A DNA stretch of 64,000 nt, taken from Nocardia australiensis. Lineage in GTDB: Bacteria > Actinomycetota > Actinomycetes > Mycobacteriales > Mycobacteriaceae. The translations under genes were made by a program, and so were the position numbers. The DNA lies in contig NZ_JAJFZM010000001.1 of NCBI RefSeq assembly GCF_020733705.1, positions 2,976,001-3,040,000 of the forward strand, written 5' to 3'. Positions 10,012-18,742 of this stretch are shown here, one piece after another; position 1 is the first letter of the stretch; the number at the start of each line of letters is the position of its first letter. The notes beneath the pieces were generated by a model that was not told the origin of the DNA, searched no databases, and saw only the letters and a list, made by a program, of their open reading frames with translations.

Positions 10012-10751
10012 ACTGCGCCTTCCGTGCTCGCAAGTATTTCTGCAAGGTGAACCGTTCGGACGCCCGAGCGCAGGCGGGAGAGCCCACCACCTATGTGCAT
10101 CAGACACGAAGAGTCGCTCGCACTGCAGATTTCCGCTCCGGTGGACAGGACGTGCCCCATCTTGTCCGACAGCATTGCGGTCGACGTATCGGAGTTCTTC
10201 AGCGCGAACGTTCCGCCGAATCCGCAGCACGAATCCGCTGCAGGTAACTCGACAAGTGTTATCCCACGTACGTTTCGCAAAAGATCGAGTGGCTTTTCAT
10301 CAACGCGTAGCATGCGTAGCGAATGGCAGGTGAGGTGGTAGGTGACCCGGTGCGGATAGTAGGCACCAACATCCGTGGTGCCTAGAACATCGACCAGAAG
10401 TTCAGACAGCTCGTACGTGCGCGAGGCGATGGCTTCGACACGCCCAGCCAAATCCTCGTCGCCGGCGCGCCGAGCAACCATCGCGTGCTGATGTCGGATG
10501 GATCCGACACACGAACCGGACGGGGCGACGATTACGTCCCAGTTGGATTGCTCGAAGACTTCGACGTGGTGTCGTACCAGCGGTGCGGCTTCTCTTAGAT
10601 AGCCGGTATTTGTATGCATTTGGCCACAACAAGTTTGGCCTGATGGAAACACGACCTGATGGCCGAGCCGTTCGAGTAGGGACACCGTCGCCTGGGCCGA
10701 TTTGGGGAAAAGTGCATCCACCAGACATGTGGCGAAGAGCGCGATACGCAT
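10008..10751 (-). CDS. lutA: L-lactate utilisation protein LutA (CCG-domain Fe-S oxidoreductase)
   Basis: First gene of lutABC, 247 residues. Cys-rich CCG-type motifs are visible (SGQTCCGQMH near residue 40 and ADSCCGFGG near 180), as in LutA/YkgE and heterodisulfide reductase subunit B like proteins. The gene has a strong Shine-Dalgarno (GGAGG about 13 bases upstream) and overlaps lutB by four bases. It begins 189 bases after the SDR gene in the same direction, so lutABC may be the tail of the upstream catabolic operon or have its own promoter. Confidence 0.92.
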   Translation of the reverse strand: MRIALFATCLVDALFPKSAQATVSLLERLGHQVVFPSGQTCCGQMHTNTGYLREAAPLVRHHVEVFEQSNWDVIVAPSGSCVGSIRHQHAMVARRAGDEDLAGRVEAIASRTYELSELLVDVLGTTDVGAYYPHRVTYHLTCHSLRMLRVDEKPLDLLRNVRGITLVELPAADSCCGFGGTFALKNSDTSTAMLSDKMGHVLSTGAEICSASDSSCLMHIGGGLSRLRSGVRTVHLAEILASTEGAV

Positions 10752-10940
10752 ACGTTGATATTCCTCCGAAGGTGCCGGTTTCTATGGGGTGTCCAGGTGG
10801 GAATTTCTGCGGGCGTACCGAGCTTCCGCACGGGAATCCGTCCCTCAATGCGGTCACGATCCGCGGGTCGGCTCGAAACATCCTCAATCAGTTTCGTCAG
10901 GACCTAGCCTCGACCGATCGTGTTCGGCTCGTGACGTGGG

Positions 10941-11714
10941 TCAACGGAAGGTTGGGTCTACTGTCTCCGGTCGCAGCCGGAGGGACTGCATTCCCCCGTC
11001 CACCGCGATCGAGGTCCCGGTGGTCGAACCGGAGAGGGGGCTGGCGAGATATGCGACGGCGCCTGCCACCTCGTCCGCGCTGACCAGGCGGCCGTGTGGT
11101 TGGCGGCCGTTCAGAGCGGCACGTTCGGCTGCGGGGTCCTCGGCCGAGTCCAGCAGCCGCCCGACCCAAGGTGTGTCTACGGTGCCCGGATTGACGCAGT
11201 TCACCCGGACTCTGTCCCTGATGTGGTCCGCCGCCATCGCCTGGGTCAGCGACAGAACGGCTCCCTTGGTCGCGCTGTACAACGCGCGCTGCGGCAGACC
11301 TGCTGTGGCTGCGATGGAGCAGGTGTTGACGATCGCGGCCGCCGGAGACTTGCGCAGGTGAGGCAGCGCCCGACGGCTGACTCGGACGATGCCGACGACG
11401 TTGACATCCCACACACGGTGCCACTCGTTGTCGTCGTTGTCCTCGACGGTCCCCACTGCACCGATGCCCGCGTTGTTGATCAGAATGTCCAGTCGGCCGA
11501 ACGACGCGATGACAACGTCGATGGCTGCCTGGACCGAATCATCGTCGGACACATCGCAGACCACCTGGACCTGTCCGTCGGGCACATCCGAGGGGGTGAG
11601 GTCGAGCACCACAACGGTGGCGCCACGGCGTTGCAATGTCGCAGCGATGGCTGCGCCGATCCCCGATGCGCCGCCGGTGACCACCGCCACGAGGTCTGCC
11701 ATCTCCTTGCTCAT
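10941..11714 (-). CDS. SDR-family dehydrogenase (probable 2-keto-3-deoxy-sugar-acid dehydrogenase)
   Basis: Classical short-chain dehydrogenase/reductase, 257 residues. It has the nucleotide-binding TGGASGIG near residue 14, an NNAG motif near 90, catalytic Ser in NTCSIAA, and YSATK at about 157. The C-terminal IAVDGGMQS is typical. ATGA overlap with the FAH-family hydrolase upstream indicates coupled translation. SDRs next to FAH hydrolases and acid-sugar dehydratases oxidise 2-keto-3-deoxy acids to 2,4-diketo-3-deoxy acids, and I infer that role here from context. The sequence alone does not fix the substrate. Confidence 0.85.
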   Translation of the reverse strand: MSKEMADLVAVVTGGASGIGAAIAATLQRRGATVVVLDLTPSDVPDGQVQVVCDVSDDDSVQAAIDVVIASFGRLDILINNAGIGAVGTVEDNDDNEWHRVWDVNVVGIVRVSRRALPHLRKSPAAAIVNTCSIAATAGLPQRALYSATKGAVLSLTQAMAADHIRDRVRVNCVNPGTVDTPWVGRLLDSAEDPAAERAALNGRQPHGRLVSADEVAGAVAYLASPLSGSTTGTSIAVDGGMQSLRLRPETVDPTFR

Positions 11715-12613
11715 GAGGCCTCCACGACATCGGTCGCGGCGGCGGGCAATACGGTTCGGTAGTATTCCTGACGCTGGCGGCCCAGTCCGTCGATCTCCAG
11801 TTCGACGATGTCACCCTCCTGGAGGTAGGGGAAGCGTCCGGAGAGGGCAACGCCTTGCGGAGTTCCGGTCAGGATCACGTCGCCGGGCTCGAGCACCATG
11901 TATTGGCTCACGTGATGGACCACGGTGGCAACGTCGAAGATCAAGTCCGCAGTACTGGAATCTTGGCGCAGCTCGCCGTTGACCCATGTGCGCAGCCGGA
12001 GATCTCCTGCGTTCAGTTCGTCTGCGGGTACCAGCCACGGACCGAGCGGGGTCGATTGGGGAAGCGACTTGCCCTTCGTCCACTGCCCGCCCGCTCCAGA
12101 TAACTGGTAGCCGCGCTCGGAGAGGTCGTTGGCGAGCACATAGCCGGCAATGGCGGACATCGCCTCCTCCGTCGTGGCCAGATAGCTGGCTTCACTGTGA
12201 AGGACAATGCCCAGTTCCACCTCCCAGTCGTACCGGTCGCTCAACGGCGGGATGGGGGCCTTGTCATCGGGACCCGAAACGGTGTTGCTCGGCTTGAGGA
12301 AAATCACGGGGGTGGTGGGAGGTTCGGCACCGGACTCGACAGCATGCGCGGCATAGTTCATGCCGACACAAACGACGTTGCCGGGCCGGGCAATCGGGCA
12401 CCCTCTGCGGTACGCGGCGGTGTCGGGCAGCAGCGGCAGGGTGTCGGCAGCGAGCGCGGAACGGAGCTCGGCGATGCCACCGCTCGCAAGGAATGCACCG
12501 GAAATGTCTGCAGTCACGCCGGAAGCGTCGTAGACGCGTTCCAGCCCGTTTGTGTCGTGGGCGCAGACAACGGGAATCTCCTGCCCCGGAGTACCTAAAC
12601 GTCCGATCTTCAC
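11711..12613 (-). CDS. FAH-family hydrolase (2,4-diketo-3-deoxy-L-fuconate hydrolase-like)
   Basis: Fumarylacetoacetate-hydrolase fold, about 300 residues, GTG start at 12613 preceded by AAGGAAGAG. Family features visible are CVGMNYAAHAVE, IFLKPSNTV, the metal-ligand stretch DWEVELGIV, LANDLSERGYQ, KGKSLPQSTPLGPWLV and ILTGTPQGV. The pattern is close to hydrolases that split 2,4-diketo-3-deoxy-L-fuconate or -rhamnonate into pyruvate and L-lactate, and lutABC lies downstream. Ureidoglycolate-lyase-like or other acylpyruvase activity is the alternative. Confidence 0.85.
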   Translation of the reverse strand: MKIGRLGTPGQEIPVVCAHDTNGLERVYDASGVTADISGAFLASGGIAELRSALAADTLPLLPDTAAYRRGCPIARPGNVVCVGMNYAAHAVESGAEPPTTPVIFLKPSNTVSGPDDKAPIPPLSDRYDWEVELGIVLHSEASYLATTEEAMSAIAGYVLANDLSERGYQLSGAGGQWTKGKSLPQSTPLGPWLVPADELNAGDLRLRTWVNGELRQDSSTADLIFDVATVVHHVSQYMVLEPGDVILTGTPQGVALSGRFPYLQEGDIVELEIDGLGRQRQEYYRTVLPAAATDVVEAS

Positions 12614-12649
12614 TACTTCTCTTCCTTTCGGTGTTGGGGGCGGGGTGCG

Positions 12650-14029
12650 TTAGTCGGTGAACGAACCGGAGGATTTCTCGAGTTCGGTCCGGGAGGTGGT
12701 GCGCAAGCTTCGTCCCCGCGTTTCGGGTCCGACGAGTGTGGCAAGGAAACCGATTGCGCAGGCGGCGATCACGTAGAGGGCGACGAGCCGGGGGCTGCCC
12801 GATGCGGCCGCTACGAGTGCGACGGCAATGAGCGGGGTCAATCCGCCGGACAGGGCGCTGGCGACCTCGCGGCTGAAGGCCAGCCCGGTGAACCGGGATC
12901 GGCTCGTGAAGAGTTCGGAGAAGTACGCGCCTTGAGGGCCGAACATCGCTCCCACACCGATTCCGACGCTGGCCACCACGGCCAGTGTGACGCCGAGGGT
13001 TGATCGTGTGTTGTCGATGATCCAGAAGTAGGGATAGACGAAGACGGCGGAGAAGCCGATGCCGAACAGGATGACGGGCTTGCGTCCGATGCGGTCGGAC
13101 AGTGCACCGAACAGCGGCAGGGTCACCATGGTGGTTCCGGTCGCCACTGCCACGGCGACGGGGCCGATGGTGTTGGCCAATTTGAGGGTGCCGGTCAGGT
13201 AGGCGGCGATGAAGGTGAGGTTGATGTAGGCCACGACGTTCTGCGGTGTCTGCATCCCGATCAGGGTGACCATGCTCTTCCACTCGAAGCGGAACACATC
13301 TTTGAGGGGGGCGACAGGTATCGCCTTCTTCTCCTCTTCTTCTTTCGCCTCGAGAAATGCCGGGCTCTCACTCAGGCGCAGGCGGATGAAGACCGCGACT
13401 GCGATGACGACGACGCTGGCCGCGAACGGGATGCGCCAGCCCCAGGCCAGGAACTGTTCCTGCGGCAGTTGGGTGATCAGGGCGAACGTGGCAGAGGCCA
13501 TGAGCAGACCGAGGTACACGCCGACGGCCGGCCATGCACCCTGTAACCCTCTGGCCCGTGGGTTCGCGTGCTCGACGGACAGGATTGCGGCGCCGCCGAA
13601 TTCGGCGCCGGCGCCGATTCCTTGAATCGCGCGCAGGATGATCAAGATGATCGGTGACCAGATGCCCACCTGCGCGTAGGTCGGGATGAATGCCATCAGT
13701 GCGGTCGACGTTCCCATCACGAGCAGCGTGATGATCAGGACGTTCTTGCGGCCCACCACATCGCCCAATCGACCGAAGATCAGGCCGCCGAGGGGGCGGA
13801 TGAAGTATCCGACGGCGAAGGTGGCGAATGCGGCCATGGTGGCAACGGCGGGGTTGGCGTTGACGAAGATGATGCGGTTGAAGACCAGTGCGGCCGCGGT
13901 GCCATAAAGGTAGAAGTCGTACCACTCGAGGGCAGACCCCACCAGGGAGGCGGCTGCCACTCGTATGGTTTCTCGCCGGTCGTTCGTGTCGCCGGCCTCG
14001 GGTGGCCCGATCGTGTCGGTTTCGGACAT
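12650..14029 (-). CDS. MFS transporter, metabolite:H+ symporter (MHS) type
   Basis: Integral membrane importer of 459 residues with 12 predicted hydrophobic segments. The N-terminus (ASLVGSALEWYDFYLYG) and the loop GRLGDVVGRKNVL are hallmarks of the MHS subfamily (ShiA, ProP, dicarboxylate carriers). Start ATG 14029 follows AGGATCGA. It lies between the dehydratase and the FAH hydrolase genes and reads in the same direction, so it most probably imports the sugar acid degraded by the cluster. The substrate is inferred. Confidence 0.88.
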   Translation of the reverse strand: MSETDTIGPPEAGDTNDRRETIRVAAASLVGSALEWYDFYLYGTAAALVFNRIIFVNANPAVATMAAFATFAVGYFIRPLGGLIFGRLGDVVGRKNVLIITLLVMGTSTALMAFIPTYAQVGIWSPIILIILRAIQGIGAGAEFGGAAILSVEHANPRARGLQGAWPAVGVYLGLLMASATFALITQLPQEQFLAWGWRIPFAASVVVIAVAVFIRLRLSESPAFLEAKEEEEKKAIPVAPLKDVFRFEWKSMVTLIGMQTPQNVVAYINLTFIAAYLTGTLKLANTIGPVAVAVATGTTMVTLPLFGALSDRIGRKPVILFGIGFSAVFVYPYFWIIDNTRSTLGVTLAVVASVGIGVGAMFGPQGAYFSELFTSRSRFTGLAFSREVASALSGGLTPLIAVALVAAASGSPRLVALYVIAACAIGFLATLVGPETRGRSLRTTSRTELEKSSGSFTD

Positions 14030-14086
14030 TGTTCGATCCTTATGTTGGCATCGGCAGTTCATGCCGGGTTGCGGAACGGGTTGTGG

Positions 14087-15223
14087 TCAGGCGACCCGGC
14101 GATCGTCGATTGCGTCTGTGTCCCAATCGATCCCGATTCCGGGGGTATCCGGAGCAACGGCGTGGCCGTCGCGCACCTCGATCTCGGTTCGGGTCACTGA
14201 TCGCAGTTGGGGGATGTGTTCGAGGTATTGCCCGTTGGGAATCGCGGCCACGAGGCTGACGTGCAGTTCCATGAGGAAATGCGGGCTGACGGCCACATTG
14301 AACGCCTCGGCGAGGTGGGCGGTCTTCAGCCACGGCGTGATGCCGCCGATCCGGGAGGCGTCGACTTGGATGATATCTGCGGCCCCGTATTGGAGGTATT
14401 CGCGGAAATGTCCGAGTGAATAGATCGACTCGCCGACTGCGATCGGGATGCTGGTTGAGCCGGCTACACGTGCGTGCCCACTCACATCGTCCGCGGGAAG
14501 CGGCTCCTCGAACCAGCTCAGACTGACCGATTCGAATGCGGCGGCGCGTCGGATCGCCTCGGCCCCCGTCATCGACTGATTCGCGTCGACCATGATGTCC
14601 AGCTCCGGTCCAACGGCGTCGCGAACGGCGTGCAGTCTGGCGAGATCCTCTGCAAGACTGGGCTTTCCGACCTTGATCTTGACTCCCCGCCAGCCCTTCG
14701 ACTGGGAATTCAGTGCCTCAGCGACCAGTTCTTCGGTGCTGAGCTGCAGCCAACCGCCTTCGGTGTCATAGAGCGGAATTGTCTGGTGGTATCCACCTGC
14801 CGCGCGCCACAGCGGGGTTTCGGTGCGCCGGCAGTTGAGGTCCCAGATGGCTGTGTCGACGGCCGCCAGTGCGAGCGAGGTGATCACTCCGACGCTGGTG
14901 GCTCGGGACGAGTTGAAGAGGGTACGCCATACTGCCTCGGGATTTCGGCAGTCCATACCGAGAAGCTGGGGAATAAGGTGTTCGCGAAGCATGGCCAGCA
15001 CTGCCCGGCCGCCCGTTCCGATCGTGTAGCCGTAACCGCGTCCCGTCTGTCCGTCCGAGGTGCGGAGCTCGACGAACAGGGTCTCTTGCTTCAGAAATGC
15101 CTGAACGGCGTCGGTTCGGACGGTTTCCGCCTCGATGTCTATGAGATAGGCCTCCGCGTGGACGATCTTGATGCCGGGAGTTGGACTGCTGACCTCAGCC
15201 GATGACGGTGCAGGGTATGCCAT
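14087..15223 (-). CDS. Enolase-superfamily acid-sugar dehydratase (mandelate racemase subgroup)
   Basis: 378 residues with an MR/MLE capping domain and barrel. Metal ligands are visible in MVDANQS, WFEEPL and AVGESI. The KxK base is present in GVKIKVG, and a His in SPHFLMEL with Asp in QVDASRIGG gives the second acid-base dyad, so this is mandelate-racemase-type rather than muconate-lactonising. Context suggests dehydration of a sugar acid (L-fuconate or L-rhamnonate like) to the 2-keto-3-deoxy acid. It is shorter than typical FucD (about 430-440), so another acid sugar is possible. It is the first gene of the operon, with a palindromic operator just upstream. Confidence 0.85.
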   Translation of the reverse strand: MAYPAPSSAEVSSPTPGIKIVHAEAYLIDIEAETVRTDAVQAFLKQETLFVELRTSDGQTGRGYGYTIGTGGRAVLAMLREHLIPQLLGMDCRNPEAVWRTLFNSSRATSVGVITSLALAAVDTAIWDLNCRRTETPLWRAAGGYHQTIPLYDTEGGWLQLSTEELVAEALNSQSKGWRGVKIKVGKPSLAEDLARLHAVRDAVGPELDIMVDANQSMTGAEAIRRAAAFESVSLSWFEEPLPADDVSGHARVAGSTSIPIAVGESIYSLGHFREYLQYGAADIIQVDASRIGGITPWLKTAHLAEAFNVAVSPHFLMELHVSLVAAIPNGQYLEHIPQLRSVTRTEIEVRDGHAVAPDTPGIGIDWDTDAIDDRRVA

Positions 15224-15235
15224 GCGTCACATAGA

Positions 15236-15252
15236 ATCATATACTATATGAT
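15236..15252. promoter_or_regulatory. Probable GntR/FCD operator
   Basis: A 17-base palindrome, ATCATATACTATATGAT, perfect apart from its central base. It lies 13-29 bases upstream of the dehydratase start in otherwise GC-rich DNA. AT-rich palindromes of this kind are typical FCD-subfamily GntR sites, and the divergent gene at 15827 encodes such a regulator. This position would block the catabolic operon promoter. Confidence 0.65.
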
Positions 15253-15544
15253 TTGACAACCTTTGTTGAGTTGACCTGGCGAGCCGATAGGTTGATTCGC
15301 CGCCATAGAATGCTGTCGTGTTGCGTCCTGAAAGCTGGCTTGTGGGTGGAAGTCCTGTTCCGGTAGGCACCGGAACGCCGGGAGCATGCCGGGGTTCGTC
15401 GTCGAGAGGTGGCCGACTGAGCGGGGTGTCGAATGCCTGTTCGGAGGTGGCAAGCGTGCGGACCGCAGCATGAACCGAACACTGCAGCCTCATGAGATTT
15501 ACAACGGAGCAGGCGAGCCGGTCATGGCATGGCGAAGGTCACGT

Positions 15545-15783
15545 CCAGAGAGCCCTGCTCTGGGGAGCCCTGCTCCGGCGTCAGTTTTCGGATCCGTCCT
15601 GTAGGAGGCGTGAGAACAGGTGCGTAAGCACACGGGTGTGGTCGGACGGCCTGCACCGGCTGCGCGGCATCATCCCGCTCCCCGAGGGCAGCGTAAACCC
15701 CGTCGAGAAGATCAACGGTAAGACTGTGCGGGAAACCGCACGCAGGTTCACTCACATTGAAAGGGGAAAGGGGCGAGAGCCCC
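15545..15783. other. Hairpin-rich stretch, possible structured RNA or group II intron relic
   Basis: No convincing protein is seen between the operator and the GntR gene. Instead there is a series of short perfect hairpins: 15545-15563, 15564-15576, 15620-15631 (GTGC-GTAA-GCAC), 15726-15741 (GTGCGG-GAAA-CCGCAC) and 15770-15783 (GGGGC-GAGA-GCCCC). The last three are capped by GNRA-type tetraloops on the plus strand, as in folded RNAs such as group II intron domains or long leaders. It could be the 5' UTR of the regulator or a mobile intron fragment. I cannot name an RNA family. Confidence 0.35.
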
Positions 15784-15826
15784 GGACTACCAATGACCAC
15801 ACACCTTCGAGCGGCGGCGTGAAGCG

Positions 15827-16519
15827 ATGATCAGCAGGAAGGGCCGCATGGTCAGCAATAACGCGTATGAACGCATCACCGGCATGATCCTGCGCGACGA
15901 GCTCCGGCCGGGCACGAGAATCAACATCGACCAGATCGCGCACCAACTGGATGTCTCCGCGACACCCGTGCGGGAGGCCCTCGCACGACTGGAATCCGAC
16001 GGCCTCGTGACCAAAGTCCATTTGAAGGGGTACAGCACGGCGGAGATGCTGGGGCGACGGCAGCTGGAGGAACTCTATGAGCTCCGGCTCAGGTTGGAGC
16101 CCTATTCCGCAGGCCGAGCCGCGGTCAAGGCCACCCAAGCCGAAATCGATTCCCTGCACGCCGAACTCGCCAGCTGCACGGTGGCACCTGTCCGGAGCGA
16201 CTACGACTCCTACAAGCGGTTCAGCGCCCACGACGCCCGACTGCACGCACTGATCCTGGAAATTGCAGGGAACAGCTTGATTTCGCAGGCAATCGAGCGC
16301 ACGCACTTTCACCTTCATGCCTTCCGGCTGAGCTATGACGCCTCCGCCGGCACCCACACCTTGGACGAGCATTCTGCCGTGGTGCAAGCGATTGCTGCAG
16401 GCGACAACAAGGCTGCTGTTCGCGCTATGAGCAATCACCTCGAGAGCTCCAGAAACCGGCTGCTCCCAAGAGCTTCAGACGAATCCTCACCGCTCGACGA
16501 CGCCGCAACGAGCAGGTAA
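15827..16519 (+). CDS. GntR-family regulator, FCD (FadR) subfamily
   Basis: Transcription factor of 230 residues (or from Met 15848). The N-terminal winged helix contains RPGTRINIDQIAHQLDVSAT, PVREALARLESDGLV and a wing ending GYSTAEM, followed by an all-helical FCD ligand domain with metal-ligand style His/Asp residues (AHDARLHALIL, DEHSAVVQAIAAGD). It is divergent from the sugar-acid operon. I infer it represses that operon through the 15236-15252 palindrome and is released by a pathway acid. Confidence 0.9.
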   Translation: MISRKGRMVSNNAYERITGMILRDELRPGTRINIDQIAHQLDVSATPVREALARLESDGLVTKVHLKGYSTAEMLGRRQLEELYELRLRLEPYSAGRAAVKATQAEIDSLHAELASCTVAPVRSDYDSYKRFSAHDARLHALILEIAGNSLISQAIERTHFHLHAFRLSYDASAGTHTLDEHSAVVQAIAAGDNKAAVRAMSNHLESSRNRLLPRASDESSPLDDAATSR

Positions 16520-16539
16520 ACCGACAACGGTTACCCATT

Positions 16540-17346
16540 CGCCGGGACGGCGCGGCTCCACGGCGTCAAACCTCCGGCGATCGCGTCGAGTTCGGTCTGG
16601 CTGTAGGCGCTGAGGTTGGTGCCCTTCGGTAGGTATTGGCGTAGCAGCTTGTTCGTGTTCTCGTTCGTTCCGCGTTGCCAAGGACTGCGTGGCGCGGCGA
16701 AGAACACGTCGATACCTGTTGCAGCACTGAGTATTTGAAGATCCGCCAGTTCCATTCCGCGATCCCACGTCAGGTGCGACGCAGTGCCGGATCTGTCATC
16801 GCGAATCGATCGATGAGCGCCCCGACGACCGTTTCGGTGCGCCGGTCGGCCAGTTGCACGGCCGTCAGATAACGGGTCTTGCGATCGACGAGGGTGGCGA
16901 TCTGGCTGGTGGTTCCACCGACCACCAACTCGCGCAGCACATCGTTGCGGTCCAGGAGAGGCTGTTTCGGGCGGCGGCGCTGATCGTCGGCACGCATCTG
17001 CGCCGCGAGCGCACGGTATTCGGTTCGGCCGCCGTACGTTCGACTTCCCGGCTGACGGTGGATGCCGGACGACCCAGGCTCGCGGCGATCGTGCGGAACG
17101 ACTGACCAGCGCTGATGCCACGGGAAATCGTCTCGCGTTCTTGCCCTGTGAGCTGGCCCGCGCGAGCGACGCGCACCGCCGGTGCGATCCCGCCATGATG
17201 CTCGAGCACCGTGAACACCGACCCTGGCGGCATGCTCAGCGCACGAGAAATCACGCTGATCGATTCACCGGACCGCCACCGCCGCCACAATCGTCCTTCA
17301 TCGCATCCGACATCCCCGGACGCCCAACCCTCGCCACGAACCCAAA
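16540..17346 (-). pseudogene. Degraded IS30-family transposase
   Basis: Remnant read right to left on the minus strand in several frames. An N-terminal piece (GRPGMSDAMKD) shifts frame into WRRWRSGESISVISRAL and [19 protein letters not shown], the IS30 helix-turn-helix region. Another frame carries [18 protein letters not shown], and a last frame carries [39 protein letters not shown] and [10 protein letters not shown]. The 3' end departs from the family after LDAIAG, so the element is also truncated. It cannot encode an active transposase. Confidence 0.85.
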
Positions 17347-17387
17347 GCCCTTCACCAGCACCGTTGCATTGACCCGTTGAACCTGCT

Positions 17388-17759
17388 CAATTCACATCCG
17401 GGGCCTTCACCGACAGGGCCCGCAAGTCCGGGCTGGTGCCGTCGATGGGCTCGATCGGCGACTGCTACGACAACGCCGTCATCGAATCCTTTTGGGGCAG
17501 AATGCAAACCGAGCTACTGAACCGGCAACGGTGGAGAACCAGAATCGAGCTGGCCAAGGCGATCTTCGAATACCTGGAGATCTTCCACAACCGTCGACGC
17601 CGTCATTCGGCCCTCGGTATGCGATCTCCGATCGAGTACGAGATGATGCAGTCATCCATCCAACCGTGGCCTGAAGTCCAGTATCCCGACCCTACGAAAC
17701 CCGGGGAACATCACGCTCTCCGGTCAAGCGGGGGAACCTCAGCCGGCCCGCAACGCTGA
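17388..17759 (+). pseudogene. IS3-family transposase OrfB, C-terminal remnant
   Basis: Open fragment starting without a proper start codon at QFTSGAFTDRARKSGLV and continuing SMGSIGDCYDNAVIESFWG, then IFHNRRRRHSALGMRSPIEY. This is the end of an rve integrase core, with the last catalytic Glu in the ESFWG block. The N-terminal HTH and first two catalytic acids are missing. It abuts the IS30 remnant, so one insertion probably broke the other. Confidence 0.85.
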
Positions 17760-17782
17760 ATTTCGCGCCCCTGACTTGTCCG

Positions 17783-18508
17783 CTAACTACTCGGAGAGGC
17801 GGGGGAGGCGGGCGAGCCGCTTGCGCTGCGGGATTCTTTTTCGGCGACCAGCAGGTAGGCGACCATCAGTCGCTTCAGCTCGGCAACAGCCTCTTCGTGG
17901 CTCTGTTCGTCCTGGACCGAGAAGTTCAGCATCGAATACACGACGTGCACGAGCACCTCGGCCATCATGGAACGCCGCGCCCGTGGGGTGCGCGGGGTCA
18001 GCGGCCGCAGCATCCGCGAGATAACCTCGGCGAATTCCTTCTCATGGATCGCGCCGGTGGCCCGCGTCGACGGCGTGGACTGCATCGCCAGCCAGACCTC
18101 GCGCCGGGACGGGTCGGTCATCCAGAGGTTGGCCATATGGTCGACGAACTGGTTCATGTGCCGCAACCAGTCCAATGACGGGACTTCGCCGTGGAAGTCG
18201 GCCAGTTCCTGCGAAACGGCAACGAGATCTTGGCGATTCAGCTCGCAGACGATGACGTATTTGTTGGCGAAGAACTGGTAGAGCGTGCCGATCGGCACCT
18301 CGGCACGCGCCGCGACCTCTTCACAGGTGAACGATTCGAATCCGACCTCGACGAGCAGTTCGCGGGACGCCTGCAACAGTGCGTCGAACTTTCGTTTGCT
18401 GCGTTCCTGCGTCGGTCGACGCCGGGGCATGAGCTCCTGTGGGTCGTCCTGCAGGTCCAACGCAGGGTCCAGACGTCGGTTCGACCTGGCCTCCGTGCGT
18501 ACATCCAC
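17783..18508 (-). CDS. TetR-family transcriptional regulator
   Basis: 241 residues from ATG 18508, or about 215 from the Met in LMPRRRPTQERSK. The HTH lies in LVEVGFESFTCEEVAARAEV, followed by the family motif PIGTLYQFFANKYVIV. The C-terminal domain is helical with a Ser/Pro/Ala tail. No target gene is adjacent; it lies between IS remnants and a broken TetR. The upstream 230 bases (18509-18742) are locally AT-rich, with a spaced inverted repeat GTTCTAAA (18652-18659) and TTTAGAAC (18698-18705) that could be its own operator. Confidence 0.85.
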   Translation of the reverse strand: MDVRTEARSNRRLDPALDLQDDPQELMPRRRPTQERSKRKFDALLQASRELLVEVGFESFTCEEVAARAEVPIGTLYQFFANKYVIVCELNRQDLVAVSQELADFHGEVPSLDWLRHMNQFVDHMANLWMTDPSRREVWLAMQSTPSTRATGAIHEKEFAEVISRMLRPLTPRTPRARRSMMAEVLVHVVYSMLNFSVQDEQSHEEAVAELKRLMVAYLLVAEKESRSASGSPASPASPSS

Positions 18509-18742
18509 GTATCCAGGCTAGCGGTATCGGCACGTACTCGATACGCGCACGGGGTTTGCGTGTTCTGGTTCTGTCACTTTTCATGACCCGCACCAATCGT
18601 TCGTGGTGCCGACCATAGCGCTGCGGCCAGTCACGACACGGCAGGTTCTCGGTTCTAAACCGTATATGACATAAACATTTTTCAGACAGTACGCAGTTTT
18701 AGAACGGGGGCCAAGAGGCAGCGACAGGCAGGATCGACACCG

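Noticed and set aside
15492..15830. 112-codon ORF before the GntR gene
   Set aside because: The codons coincide with the GNRA hairpins and there is no motif; structured RNA is the better reading.
17141..17380. Plus-strand ORF in the IS region
   Set aside because: It is the complementary shadow of the IS30 N-terminal remnant.
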